From: Mycobacterium helveticum
Lineage (GTDB): Bacteria > Actinomycetota > Actinomycetes > Mycobacteriales > Mycobacteriaceae
Reading direction: 5' to 3'
Assembly: GCF_007714205.1 (NCBI RefSeq)
Contig: NZ_VMQU01000047.1
Location: 1 to 38,325 of the forward strand
DNA: 38,325 bases
The notes under the pieces are model-generated. The model saw nothing but the letters and a program-made list of their open reading frames with translations. It was not told the DNA's origin and did no database searches. Each line of letters starts with the position of its first letter. Position 1 is the stretch's first letter. This document shows, piece after piece, positions 1-7,024 of this stretch. The translations under genes and the position numbers were made by a program.

Positions 1-106
1 GCCACCACGCCAGACACCCAGATCACGCCCTCAAATTGGTCCTGACCTCGTGAGACGTGACTTTTCCGGGACCCTGGCCGCGGGGGCCGCGATTCGCCAC
101 CCGAAT
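1..106. other. Window edge, no secure gene
   Basis: Read on the plus strand in frame 1, bases 1-45 give 14 residues (ATTPDTQITPSNWS) and a TGA stop. This could be the tail of a gene lying to the left, but 14 codons cannot establish it. The minus strand has a GTG-led open stretch running out of the window, which is equally possible. From 46 to 106 I see only the 3' flank of the small secreted-protein gene. Confidence 0.2.
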
Positions 107-400
107 TCAGGGCCGGGTGTTGGGAATCTCCGGCCAGTCCTGGAACGGGCTGGGTCCCCAGTAATCGAAGGTATGAATCGTGCCGTCCAGGTCACGATGG
201 TGCGCGTCGTGGCAGGTGGTGGGCTCCCAGTTGGGGCCCCAGGCCGGATCAAACGGCTGGGGCGGACACCAGTAATACCCCACGAACGGCCAGGGGGGCC
301 AGGGCGCATCGTCGGCGCGGGCGCTGGCCATGGAGCCGGTGCCCGCCCAGCCGGTAGTCACCATGACCGCTGCGGCGGTCAAACGCGCGACTGTGTTCAT
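107..400 (-). CDS. Small secreted Trp/Pro-rich protein, unknown function
   Basis: A 97-residue protein starting MNTVARL. It has a Sec signal peptide (basic start, Ala/Val/Thr-rich core, likely cleavage after ASARA around residue 29). The mature part is short and rich in Trp, Pro, Tyr and Asp (PWPPWPFVGYYW, then FDYWGPSPF), with two cysteines that could form one disulfide. I do not recognise a named family; many mycobacterial exported hypothetical proteins look like this. An upstream in-frame ATG would add seven residues, but the chosen ATG exposes the signal peptide. A TACGGT hexamer ends 6 nt before this ATG (407-412, minus strand), so transcription may start at the codon itself. Convergence or operon membership cannot be judged at the window edge. 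Confidence 0.6.
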   Translation of the reverse strand: MNTVARLTAAAVMVTTGWAGTGSMASARADDAPWPPWPFVGYYWCPPQPFDPAWGPNWEPTTCHDAHHRDLDGTIHTFDYWGPSPFQDWPEIPNTRP

Positions 401-462
401 GGGGAAACCGTACCCGAGCAAGCGTCGAAGTGGGCCAAGAAGATTGCCGAGAAACAGCGGGG

Positions 463-1053
463 TCAGCGGTGCAGGCCGAGCAGGCGCCGGCTCAGGTCGG
501 TGAGCCGGTCAAGCAGCGTGTCGTCGTCGATATCCGCCACCAGCGGGTGCATGACGGTGGCGCTGATCGCACCCGAGAACATGGCGGCCTCGATCCGCCC
601 GTCCAGGCCGGCGTCGCTCAGCAGCACTCGATACAAACGGTCCATGAAGCGTTGGAACGGTTTGTGTTCGGCCAGCAGCCGGACGACGACGGGATCGAAC
701 TGCAGCGTGCGCACCAGCCGCCGGTCGCGAACGGCCATTTCCACCACGCGAACCAGCAGGGCCTCGCGCGCTTGCGGACCGTTGCCGTGCGCCTCGGCTT
801 CGTCGAGCGCCGGCAGCAGCCGACCGAGTTCGCGCTCGGTGACCGCGAGCACGATCTGCTCTTTGGTCCGGAATTGATGGTAGACAGCGGCTTTGGTGAT
901 CCCGACCGAGTCGGCGATCATCTGCAGCGACGTGCCGCTGACGCCGTGCCGGGCGAACAGATCGAGCGCGGCATCGAGAACACGCGTCCGGGCGGCGCTG
1001 TGCCGGACGACCTTCATTTGCCCGTCGGCGACGGGCGGCCGTGCTGCGTTCAC
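463..1053 (-). CDS. TetR-family transcriptional regulator
   Basis: A 196-residue TetR regulator. The N-terminal helix-turn-helix is clear: RTRVLDAALDLFARHGV, then TSLQMIADSVGITKAAVYHQF at about residues 40-60. The rest is an all-helical ligand and dimerisation domain. It reads away from the membrane operon beginning at 1171 and is separated from it by a perfect 26-bp palindrome, so it probably represses itself and that operon until a small ligand binds. The start is GTG at 1053. A TAGGCT -10 hexamer (1060-1065, minus strand) ends 6 nt before it, which fits a leaderless transcript. An internal ATG at 1017 (MKVVRHS) is an alternative start. The ligand cannot be deduced. Confidence 0.9.
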   Translation of the reverse strand: MNAARPPVADGQMKVVRHSAARTRVLDAALDLFARHGVSGTSLQMIADSVGITKAAVYHQFRTKEQIVLAVTERELGRLLPALDEAEAHGNGPQAREALLVRVVEMAVRDRRLVRTLQFDPVVVRLLAEHKPFQRFMDRLYRVLLSDAGLDGRIEAAMFSGAISATVMHPLVADIDDDTLLDRLTDLSRRLLGLHR

Positions 1054-1059
1054 ACAACG

Positions 1060-1065
1060 AGCCTA
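1060..1065 (-). promoter_or_regulatory. -10 element of the tetR gene (leaderless)
   Basis: TAGGCT on the minus strand is followed by 6 nt and then the GTG at 1053. This is the TANNNT geometry at which mycobacterial transcripts begin on the start codon. Its -35 region would fall in the palindrome at 1081-1106, so repressor binding there would block it. Confidence 0.45.
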
Positions 1066-1080
1066 GACGGCGGTATTGAC

Positions 1081-1106
1081 CGAAGCTAGCCGATCGGCTA
1101 GCTTCG
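1081..1106. promoter_or_regulatory. Perfect 26-bp palindrome, probable TetR operator
   Basis: The left half CGAAGCTAGCCGA is followed directly by its exact reverse complement TCGGCTAGCTTCG, with no mismatch and no spacer. It lies in the 117-bp divergent gap between tetR (start 1053) and the membrane operon (start 1171). It sits upstream of a TAGCGT -10-like hexamer (1112-1117) facing the operon and of TAGGCT facing tetR. Length, symmetry and location fit an operator bound by the adjacent TetR protein. Confidence 0.75.
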
Positions 1107-1170
1107 CGGACTAGCGTAGCCATGCCGCCGCAGCGAAGGAGCCGCGAGGTCCGACATCGTCGAGAGCGAG

Positions 1171-1935
1171 GTGGCAGCGTCCCGGCGTGCGTCCCGGCGA
1201 ACCGATGGTGAGCTCATCCTGTTGTGGACGTTACCCGCGGCCGTGATCATGTGGATCGCTTGTTTTTTCCTGTTTCCGGGGTTCAATCCGCCGATGTCGC
1301 CCAGCATGTCGGCCGATCAGGTCGCGGCGTTCTACCGCGATCCGGCCCATCTCCCGGAGATCCGGTACAGCATGATCGTGTTCAACTGGTTCGGGGTCTG
1401 CCTCATCCCGATCCTGGCCCTGATCGTGCTGCAGATCCGCAGGATGGCACACCGGACGCCGGTCTTCTCCTACGCGATGCTGGGTTGCGCCGCGGGCGGT
1501 CCGACCCTGTTCCTGGTCGCGAACGCCTGCTGGCTGCTGGCCGCCTTCCGGCCCGAGCGCAGTCCCGAACTCACACAGATGTTCAACGACCTGGCCTGGA
1601 TCACCTTCACCATTCTCGTCCCGTTTCTGATAGGGCAGAGCGTGATCCTGGCGCTGGCAATTTATTTCGACGATCAGCCGCGGCCGGTATTCAACCGTTG
1701 GGTGGCCCGCTTCAACCTTCTCGTCGCCGCCGCGCTGGCTCCCGCGGCGTTCGTCGGACTGTCACTGTCCGGCCCGCTGGCGTGGGACGGTGTGCTGGCG
1801 TTCTGGCTGAAGAACATTGCCATCGCCGTCTGGATCGCCGTCTGGATCGTCGTCATGGGCGGTGTCCTGGCCCGGGCCGTTTTCCGCGAGCGCGCCCAAT
1901 ACCGCCGGCGCGAGCAAGGATGGGGGCGCGCGTGA
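1171..1935 (+). CDS. Six-helix membrane protein, paralogue of its downstream neighbour
   Basis: A 254-residue integral membrane protein with about six hydrophobic helices. The first is near residues 18-36 (WTLPAAVIMWIACFF) and is followed by an extracytoplasmic loop with SADQVAAFYRDP. Two helices then lead to the loop motif RPERSPE (about residue 130), and three more helices follow. It is the first gene of a tightly packed operon. The next gene encodes a protein of the same length and topology that also carries RPERSPE, so the two are likely duplicates acting as a heterodimer. They are followed by cytochrome-oxidase subunit III- and IV-like genes, suggesting a respiratory or heme-copper accessory membrane complex. 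I recognise no named family. The start is GTG with only a weak upstream purine tract. Confidence 0.75.
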   Translation: MAASRRASRRTDGELILLWTLPAAVIMWIACFFLFPGFNPPMSPSMSADQVAAFYRDPAHLPEIRYSMIVFNWFGVCLIPILALIVLQIRRMAHRTPVFSYAMLGCAAGGPTLFLVANACWLLAAFRPERSPELTQMFNDLAWITFTILVPFLIGQSVILALAIYFDDQPRPVFNRWVARFNLLVAAALAPAAFVGLSLSGPLAWDGVLAFWLKNIAIAVWIAVWIVVMGGVLARAVFRERAQYRRREQGWGRA

Positions 1936-2744
1936 GCGCGGTGCTCACGCCGGCCGCCGCTGCGGCCGCGCCGCCCCCGGGACCGCTGCATCGGCGCATC
2001 GCCTGGCACTGTCGGCGCGACCCCAAGCGCGAGCTGTGGCTGGCCTGGGGGGTGCTCGTCGTCTTCTACAACTTCTTCTTCGTGATGTTCTTCGTGGTGA
2101 CACGGGTGCAGCCCCCACCCCAGCCCGCCTGGGATCTCGCGACGCAGGTGCACTGGTTCCACGAACGCCACCTCGGGATCCCCGTGGGCTTCGGCATCAT
2201 CTTCGGCATCGGGGGCATGGTCGCCGTGAACAATGCCCTCATCGCGTGCTCGATGCGGCGCATGTCGGTCAGCCCGGCGTTCGCGTATTCGTATCTGCTC
2301 ATCTACTCGCTCAGCGCAGTTCCCGGCATGCTGCTGCTCTGCATCGCGCTGGTCGTCGGCACGCTGCGCCCCGAGCGAAGCCCCGAAGCCATCGGGTGGC
2401 TCTATGACTTCGCCTTCCTGTCATTCGACGGAACCATGGGCGTCTTCCTCATCGGCTCGCTGATCTGGTTGATCGCGATCCTGCTCGACAAGAACCGGGT
2501 GTTCCCCAAGTGGTTCGGCTACCTGAACCTGTGCAACGCGCTCACCGAGGTCGTCGTGGCGCCCTGCTGGATCTTCCGGCGCGGCGTGCTGGCATGGAAC
2601 GGCCAGATCGCCTGGTGGCTGGACGTGGTCGTGTTCGGCGTCTACACCGGCGCATTCATCTTCCTGCTCATGCGCATGATCCAGCGCGAGGACTTCGGCA
2701 CCGGGCCGCTACCCGACCTGCCGCGGAAAACGGCGGCCGCCTGA
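1932..2744 (+). CDS. Second six-helix membrane protein of the operon
   Basis: About 270 residues, starting at GTG 1932, which overlaps the preceding stop (GTGA); ATG 1920 would add four residues. After an Ala/Pro-rich cytoplasmic start there is a strongly aromatic first helix (FYNFFFVMFFVV). A loop with ATQVHWFHERH follows, then two helices, the motif GTLRPERSPE, and three final helices including a Trp-rich segment (WNGQIAWWLDVV). Layout and the shared RPERSPE loop mark it as a paralogue of the upstream protein. The loop carries two histidines (HWFHERH) that the upstream paralogue lacks; they could bind metal or heme, but that is inference. It is translationally coupled on both sides, so the four products are probably made together. 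Confidence 0.75.
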   Translation: MSAVLTPAAAAAAPPPGPLHRRIAWHCRRDPKRELWLAWGVLVVFYNFFFVMFFVVTRVQPPPQPAWDLATQVHWFHERHLGIPVGFGIIFGIGGMVAVNNALIACSMRRMSVSPAFAYSYLLIYSLSAVPGMLLLCIALVVGTLRPERSPEAIGWLYDFAFLSFDGTMGVFLIGSLIWLIAILLDKNRVFPKWFGYLNLCNALTEVVVAPCWIFRRGVLAWNGQIAWWLDVVVFGVYTGAFIFLLMRMIQREDFGTGPLPDLPRKTAAA

Positions 2745-3322
2745 TGACCGACCTGGCCGACAAGAACACCCGCGCGCGGTTCGTGCCGGGCCAGCCCGAC
2801 ATGTGGGCCTTCGTGTTGTTCGAGACTCTGATCTTCACCGCGTATTTCGGCTTCTACCTGTTCTACCGGGCGCGAAGCCCCGAGGCCTTCGTGCACGCCC
2901 AGGCTCAGCTTGATCCACGTGTCGGGGTCTTCAACACCCTTGTTCTGCTGCTGAGCTCCTGGTCGGTGGCGCGGTGTGTTCAGTCGTCGCGGGCCGGCGC
3001 CTACCGAAGCGCACTGAGGGACGTCGCCATCACGGCCGCGTGCGCCGCGGTGTTCCTGACGCTCAAGGTGTTCGAGTGGGCCCGGCTGGTCCGCACGGGA
3101 AATGGGCTGGACAGCAACGACTTCTTCTCCTACTACTTCTTCCTCACCGGGATCCATTTCATCCACCTGCTGATCGGCTTCGTCGCCCTCGGCGTCATCG
3201 TCTACCAACTCCACAGTGCGGCAGGAAGATCCCAGCAGCTCGTCGAGACCTGCGCCACCTACTGGCACACGGTCGACTTCCTGTGGGTGCTCATCTTCGC
3301 GCTGCTCTACGCGGTGCGGTGA
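2744..3322 (+). CDS. Cytochrome c oxidase subunit III-like (NorE-type) protein
   Basis: A 192-residue membrane protein of the heme-copper oxidase subunit III family, short form with five helices as in NorE. Visible family signatures are PDMWAFVLFETLIF in helix 1, TGIHFIHLLIG, and ATYWHTVDFLWVLIFALLY at the C-terminus. Its ATG at 2744 overlaps the upstream stop (ATGA). Subunit III normally stabilises an oxidase or nitric-oxide reductase catalytic subunit, but no subunit I (oxidase or NorB) or subunit II is encoded in this window. Either the partner is elsewhere or the two upstream six-helix proteins replace it. The family call is firm; the partner is unknown. Confidence 0.85.
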   Translation: MTDLADKNTRARFVPGQPDMWAFVLFETLIFTAYFGFYLFYRARSPEAFVHAQAQLDPRVGVFNTLVLLLSSWSVARCVQSSRAGAYRSALRDVAITAACAAVFLTLKVFEWARLVRTGNGLDSNDFFSYYFFLTGIHFIHLLIGFVALGVIVYQLHSAAGRSQQLVETCATYWHTVDFLWVLIFALLYAVR

Positions 3323-3325
3323 GCA

Positions 3326-3607
3326 ATGAAGTCGAACAAACGGCTGATGGTGGTGTGGGTGGTCCTGGCTTCGCTGAGCCTGTCCTACCTGTGGATCGAC
3401 CACACCGCGAACGGGTCACTGCGATCCGGCGCCGTGCTCACCTCGAGCGTCATCGTCATCGCAGTCATCAAGGTGCGCATCATCTTTCGCGAGTTCATGG
3501 AAGTCAGGCAGGCGCCGGTCCTGCTGTGCCGCCTGACGGACGCCTGGGTGATGCTGATCGCCGTCAGCCTGTTGGCCTGCTACTTCGCCGGCACGGCGAT
3601 CCGCTAG
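3326..3607 (+). CDS. Cytochrome c oxidase subunit IV-like small membrane protein
   Basis: 93 residues with three predicted transmembrane helices: about 8-25, 36-52 and 72-90. This is the size and topology of prokaryotic COX4-type subunits. The segment VIKVRIIFREFMEVRQAPVLL between helices 2 and 3 resembles the conserved loop of that family. It starts 4 nt after the subunit III-like gene, so it is the last gene of the operon. Its stop codon is one base from the stop of the convergent P450 gene, leaving no room for a classical terminator between them. Confidence 0.75.
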   Translation: MKSNKRLMVVWVVLASLSLSYLWIDHTANGSLRSGAVLTSSVIVIAVIKVRIIFREFMEVRQAPVLLCRLTDAWVMLIAVSLLACYFAGTAIR

Positions 3608-3608
3608 T

Positions 3609-4895
3609 TCATCGCCCTTGATCGTTCGGCGTGAACGTCAGGTGTAGTTCGCTGAGCCCCCGCAGGATGTAGGTCGGCTCGTAGGTGTACTGCCGGCCGC
3701 CGGCCGCACCGTGCTTGGCCGCGTCGATCTCGATGCGAGACATCCGGTCCAGGATGCGCTCGAGCGAGACGCGGCCCTCGACTCGGGCCAGCGGTCCACC
3801 CGGGCACGAGTGGACGCCGCGGGCGAACGCCATGTGCTCGCGGACGTTCCTGCGGCGCAAGTCGAACGCGTGCGGGTTCTCGAACCGGCGCGGGTCGCGG
3901 TTGGCCGCACCCGGCAGCAGCATCACCACGGTGCCGGCGGCGATGTCGACGCCACCGATCCTGGTCGCCCGGCGGGCCAGCCGGCAGTCGCTCTTGACCG
4001 GGCTCTCCATGCGCAGCGATTCCTCGATGAACCCGGGAATCAGGCTGCGATCCTCACGCAGCTGCTGCTGGATGTCCGGCCGGTCGCCGAGCACCTGCAG
4101 CGCCGCGGACAGCAGCTTGGCGGTGGTTTCCTGCCCGGCGGCAAAAAGGAACGTGGCCGAGCGGACCACCTCGATCACCGGGGGCGTCGATCCGTCCGGA
4201 TACTTCGCCGTCGCGAGCGAGGTGAGCACGTCGTTGCGCGGATCGCGACGGCGCTCCTCGATGTAGGAGCAGAACTTCTCGTCGAGCCACTCCAGCGGGT
4301 TGACGCCGACCGACTCGTGGTCCAGGGCGCCCACCCGCGCCTCGGGCCGGTCCGCGCCCAACACGACGCGGAACTCCTTGTGGTCCTCCTCCGGAACGCC
4401 CAGCAGGTCGGCGATCACCAACGTGGCGAAGGGCTTTGAGTACTCCGCGATGAATTCGCAGTGGCCGTTGACCAGGAACTCGTCGAGCTGACGGTCGGCG
4501 AGACGCCACATGAACTCCTCGTTCTGCTTCAGCCGGCTCGGGGTCAGCAGCTTGCTCAGCAGCGATCGGGCCTTGGTGTGGTCCGGCGGATCCATGGTGA
4601 CCATGTGCTCGTTCATCGGGAAGTAACTGCGGTGCGCGTCGATCTGCGCGCTGATGTCGTCGCTCTCGGGCGCAAACGGCAGCGGGGGGAACGGCCCGCC
4701 GAGCGCGACGATGTTGGAGAACGTCTCGGGATCCTTGTAGACCTCGGTGGCTTCGTCATACCCGGTGACGGCGACGACCCCGTGGTGCGGCAGGCGCAGC
4801 ACCGGATTCTGGCCGCGCAGGTAGTCGAAATACGGGTGCGGGTCGGGCACCAGGGCCGGATCGGTGAAGAAGTCGATCGTGTCGAAGTTGCTCAT
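3609..4895 (-). CDS. Cytochrome P450
   Basis: A 428-residue soluble bacterial class I P450. The heme-thiolate loop is FARGVHSCPGG with Cys364 (FxxGxHxCxG pattern). The I-helix oxygen-activation motif is AAGQETT (252-258), the K-helix ExxR is E292-R295, and the C-helix heme-propionate region is MDPPDHTKAR. It would mono-oxygenate a hydrophobic substrate using ferredoxin and reductase encoded elsewhere. The start is ATG 4895, 10 nt after GGAGG; ATG 4904 (adding three residues) sits too close to that Shine-Dalgarno sequence. It is divergent from a TetR gene at 5092 with a double operator between them, so it is likely induced by its substrate or a related ligand. I cannot assign the CYP subfamily from memory with confidence. 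Confidence 0.93.
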   Translation of the reverse strand: MSNFDTIDFFTDPALVPDPHPYFDYLRGQNPVLRLPHHGVVAVTGYDEATEVYKDPETFSNIVALGGPFPPLPFAPESDDISAQIDAHRSYFPMNEHMVTMDPPDHTKARSLLSKLLTPSRLKQNEEFMWRLADRQLDEFLVNGHCEFIAEYSKPFATLVIADLLGVPEEDHKEFRVVLGADRPEARVGALDHESVGVNPLEWLDEKFCSYIEERRRDPRNDVLTSLATAKYPDGSTPPVIEVVRSATFLFAAGQETTAKLLSAALQVLGDRPDIQQQLREDRSLIPGFIEESLRMESPVKSDCRLARRATRIGGVDIAAGTVVMLLPGAANRDPRRFENPHAFDLRRRNVREHMAFARGVHSCPGGPLARVEGRVSLERILDRMSRIEIDAAKHGAAGGRQYTYEPTYILRGLSELHLTFTPNDQGR

Positions 4896-4977
4896 GTCGT
4901 GCATGCCTCCAAAGCCGCCGTTGGCCTTATGACTGTTCGGCGGCGAGACTCCGCGCCGCCCCGGTCCGATGTCCACG

Positions 4978-5000
4978 AAGTGCTGAGCACTTGCTTAGCA
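4978..5000. promoter_or_regulatory. Double palindromic TetR operator, P450/tetR gap
   Basis: AAGTGCTGAGCACTT (4978-4992) is a perfect 15-bp palindrome. Its core TGCTGAGCA (4981-4989) is repeated as TGCTTAGCA (4992-5000) exactly 11 bp further, one helical turn. It lies between the P450 (start 4895) and TetR (start 5092) genes. Two cooperatively bound TetR dimers on adjacent turns are the simplest reading. A TACGAT -10 candidate for the tetR gene lies at 5042-5047. Confidence 0.65.
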
Positions 5001-5091
5001 TGGCGGTAATGTCGGGGTCAAGATCACCGCGGCGTGCCACGATACGATCCGTGGGGTTGGCAAGGGAGCGCGAAGAGTACGGAGCAGGGGC

Positions 5092-5802
5092 ATGACGACT
5101 TCTTCCGCGCCCCGCAGGATCGGGGCGCCGGACGCGAAGAATCGCGGGCTGCTGCTCGACGCGGCCGAACAGCTGATGATCGAAGAGGGCTACGCGGCGG
5201 TGACGTCGCGCCGTCTGGCGAACAAGGCGGGACTGAAACCGCAACTGGTGCACTACTACTTCCGCACCATGGAGGAGTTGTTCCTGGAAGTCTTCCGCCG
5301 CCGCGCCGACGAAGGCCTTCAGGTCCAGGCGCGGCTGCTGCAGTCGCCCCAGCCCTTGTGGGCGCTGTGGAGATTCGGCACCGATCCCGGGTTCACGCGT
5401 ATTTCCATGGAGTTCATGGCGCTGGCGAATCACCGCAAGGAGATGCGAGCCGAAATCGCCCATTACGCCGCACGCTTCCGCCAGGAGCAAAGCCAAGCCG
5501 TCACGGCCGCGCTGCAGCGCTACGGGGAAGACGGCGGCGACGTGCCGCCGGTGGTCTGGACGGTGCTCATGACCAGCCTGTCGCGGTTTCTGGTGCTCGA
5601 GCAGGCGATCGGCATGTCCGGCGGTCACGCCGAAACCATCACGTTGGTGGAAAGCTATCTGCGCCGCCTGGAAGGGGAGCCGCAGCCCCTCGCGGGCACG
5701 CCGTCGGCGTGGGTGGTTCACCAGGTGCGCAACGAGCAGAGCGCGCCTTTGGGGCCGATGTTGGACACCACGACCTTGCCGTCGACTGACAGGTTGCACT
5801 GA
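5092..5802 (+). CDS. TetR-family transcriptional regulator
   Basis: 236 residues. The DNA-binding domain spans roughly residues 15-65, with helix-turn-helix VTSRRLANKAGLKPQLVHYYF; the helical C-terminal domain should bind a ligand. The start ATG is preceded by a purine-rich GGAGCAGGGG. It is divergent from the P450 gene and shares the double operator at 4978-5000, so it probably represses both. Its last 28 codons overlap, tail to tail, the end of the secreted-protein gene on the other strand (85-bp overlap), which is unusually long. The C-terminal tail after about residue 200 (EGEPQPLAGTPSAWVVHQ) may therefore be a late extension past an ancestral stop. Confidence 0.9.
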   Translation: MTTSSAPRRIGAPDAKNRGLLLDAAEQLMIEEGYAAVTSRRLANKAGLKPQLVHYYFRTMEELFLEVFRRRADEGLQVQARLLQSPQPLWALWRFGTDPGFTRISMEFMALANHRKEMRAEIAHYAARFRQEQSQAVTAALQRYGEDGGDVPPVVWTVLMTSLSRFLVLEQAIGMSGGHAETITLVESYLRRLEGEPQPLAGTPSAWVVHQVRNEQSAPLGPMLDTTTLPSTDRLH

Positions 5803-6164
5803 ACGCCGCCGTCGACCGGCGATGCCCGACCGGTGGTGGCCGTGACCATCGCCCACTGATCGGGGTTCAACAGGTTCACCGGCTGCACCCAGGGCTTGTC
5901 GGGGGCGATGTCCGCCCGCACCTGCGGGGTGAATTGGTAATTGTTGTGGCTGTAGTCGGAGAAGACCGCGGGGTCCTGGTCTTGGTAGAAGATGTCAACG
6001 TGGGCCGGGTTTTTGGTCGAGACGACGTAGACGACCTGATGCCAGACGGGGTCGGCATGTGCGGGCGCGGTGCTTGTCAACGGGCCCGCCAGCCCCGATA
6101 CACAAGCAAGGGACATCGCTGACATCGCGGCACCCGAGGCGAGCAGCCTCTTCAGTGTGTTCAT
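5718..6164 (-). CDS. Secreted MmpS-like protein, unknown function
   Basis: 148 residues. A Sec signal peptide (MNTLKRLLASG, then an Ala/Leu core, cleavage near APAHA at 36-38) precedes a small all-beta domain. In the mature part VVYVVSTKNPAHVDIFYQD leads in, and CNLSVDGKVVVSN comes near the end. This is the pattern of the soluble domain of MmpS-type proteins (YxV...ITYxD...C.ITVDGKVV), but with a cleavable signal rather than a membrane anchor. Two late cysteines could pair. Its ATG overlaps the stop of the enoyl-CoA hydratase gene (ATGA) and has its own GGAGGAG 6 nt upstream, so the two are co-translated. The MmpS relation is inferred from pattern only. Confidence 0.7.
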   Translation of the reverse strand: MNTLKRLLASGAAMSAMSLACVSGLAGPLTSTAPAHADPVWHQVVYVVSTKNPAHVDIFYQDQDPAVFSDYSHNNYQFTPQVRADIAPDKPWVQPVNLLNPDQWAMVTATTGRASPVDGGVQCNLSVDGKVVVSNIGPKGALCSLRTW

Positions 6165-6916
6165 GACGCTCCTCCAGCTGCCGGGCGCGAGCCGGCGGTG
6201 CGGTTCATCACCCGCTCTGCGGCCCGCCAGTGGGCGTCGGCAACCCACAGCCGTGCAAAGGATGCTATCGCCTCATCCGGCGAAACTCCCCTGATTACGC
6301 GTTTTATCTCGCCAGCGGGACGCCGCGCCAGCGACCTGGCGATCGATCGCCACCCCTCGTCGAACGATGCCCGGGGGATGACCCTGTCCACCAGGCCGAT
6401 GCGCTCGGCCTCGACGGCCTCCAGGGCGGTCCCGGTGCCCGCCAACAAGAGTGCTCTGCCCTTGCCGACGATCGCAGCCAATCGCTCGGCGCCGCCCCAG
6501 GCCGGCATGATCTCGAGCTGGACCTGATTGAAGGCGATCTTGATGTCGTCGGCGGCGATCCGGATGTCGGCGGCGACAGCGACCTCGGCGCCACCACCGA
6601 GGGCGTGGCCGTTCAGCGCGGCGACCACCGGAGCCGGAAAGTTCGCCAACTGATCGCAGATCGACCGCATCCGTTTGGCCATCGCCGCGGCGTCCTCCTC
6701 GGTCCGCAGCGCGCTGAGCTCCTTGAGGTCGCCGCCCGAGACGAAGGCCCGGTCGCCGGCCCCCCTGACGACCAGGGTCCGGGCGCCCGCCGCCGCACCG
6801 AGTGCCTTCTCCAATTGACCCATGGTGTCGAGCGAGATGGCATTACGGGCGTGCGGACGGTCGATGGTCAGCACCGCGAGTCCTTCGGACTCCTGGTCGA
6901 ACTCCAGGTCCACCAT
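6161..6916 (-). CDS. Enoyl-CoA hydratase/isomerase family protein
   Basis: 251 residues, crotonase fold. The CoA and oxyanion-hole signatures are FVSGGDLKEL (58-67) and NGHALGGGAEVAVAAD (102-117). The first catalytic glutamate of hydratases is kept (E111). The second position appears to be Gln131 (FNQVQLEIMPAWGG) where true hydratases have Glu. Activity may therefore be isomerase, hydrolase or lyase rather than hydration. A GAGGAG Shine-Dalgarno sequence lies about 10 nt before the ATG. It is divergent from an LpqH-like lipoprotein gene across an inverted repeat, and is followed with an ATGA overlap by a secreted protein. The nearby acyl-CoA ligase and amidohydrolase suggest a shared catabolic role. 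Confidence 0.88.
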   Translation of the reverse strand: MVDLEFDQESEGLAVLTIDRPHARNAISLDTMGQLEKALGAAAGARTLVVRGAGDRAFVSGGDLKELSALRTEEDAAAMAKRMRSICDQLANFPAPVVAALNGHALGGGAEVAVAADIRIAADDIKIAFNQVQLEIMPAWGGAERLAAIVGKGRALLLAGTGTALEAVEAERIGLVDRVIPRASFDEGWRSIARSLARRPAGEIKRVIRGVSPDEAIASFARLWVADAHWRAAERVMNRTAGSRPAAGGAS

Positions 6917-6953
6917 GCGTCGTCACTCCTCGCGCGGAAATGCCGATATTGGC

Positions 6954-6972
6954 ATTCTCCCTGCGGGAGAAT
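6954..6972. promoter_or_regulatory. Inverted repeat in a divergent promoter
   Basis: ATTCTCCCTGCGGGAGAAT has 8-bp arms and a 3-nt centre, perfectly symmetric. It is flanked on its right by TAACAT (6972-6977), a good -10 for the lipoprotein gene, and on the minus strand overlaps TATTCT facing the hydratase. The GAGAAT/ATTCTC arms recur at 7510-7524 before the amidohydrolase, suggesting one regulator for both sites. Confidence 0.6.
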
Positions 6973-7024
6973 AACATCACCGCAGCAGGCCCCGAGCTTG
7001 CGTGCAAAAGACGGAGGTGGCCCC

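Noticed and set aside
1..45. Possible C-terminus of an upstream gene
   Set aside because: Fourteen codons before a stop are too few to call a coding region, so it is noted only as an edge feature.
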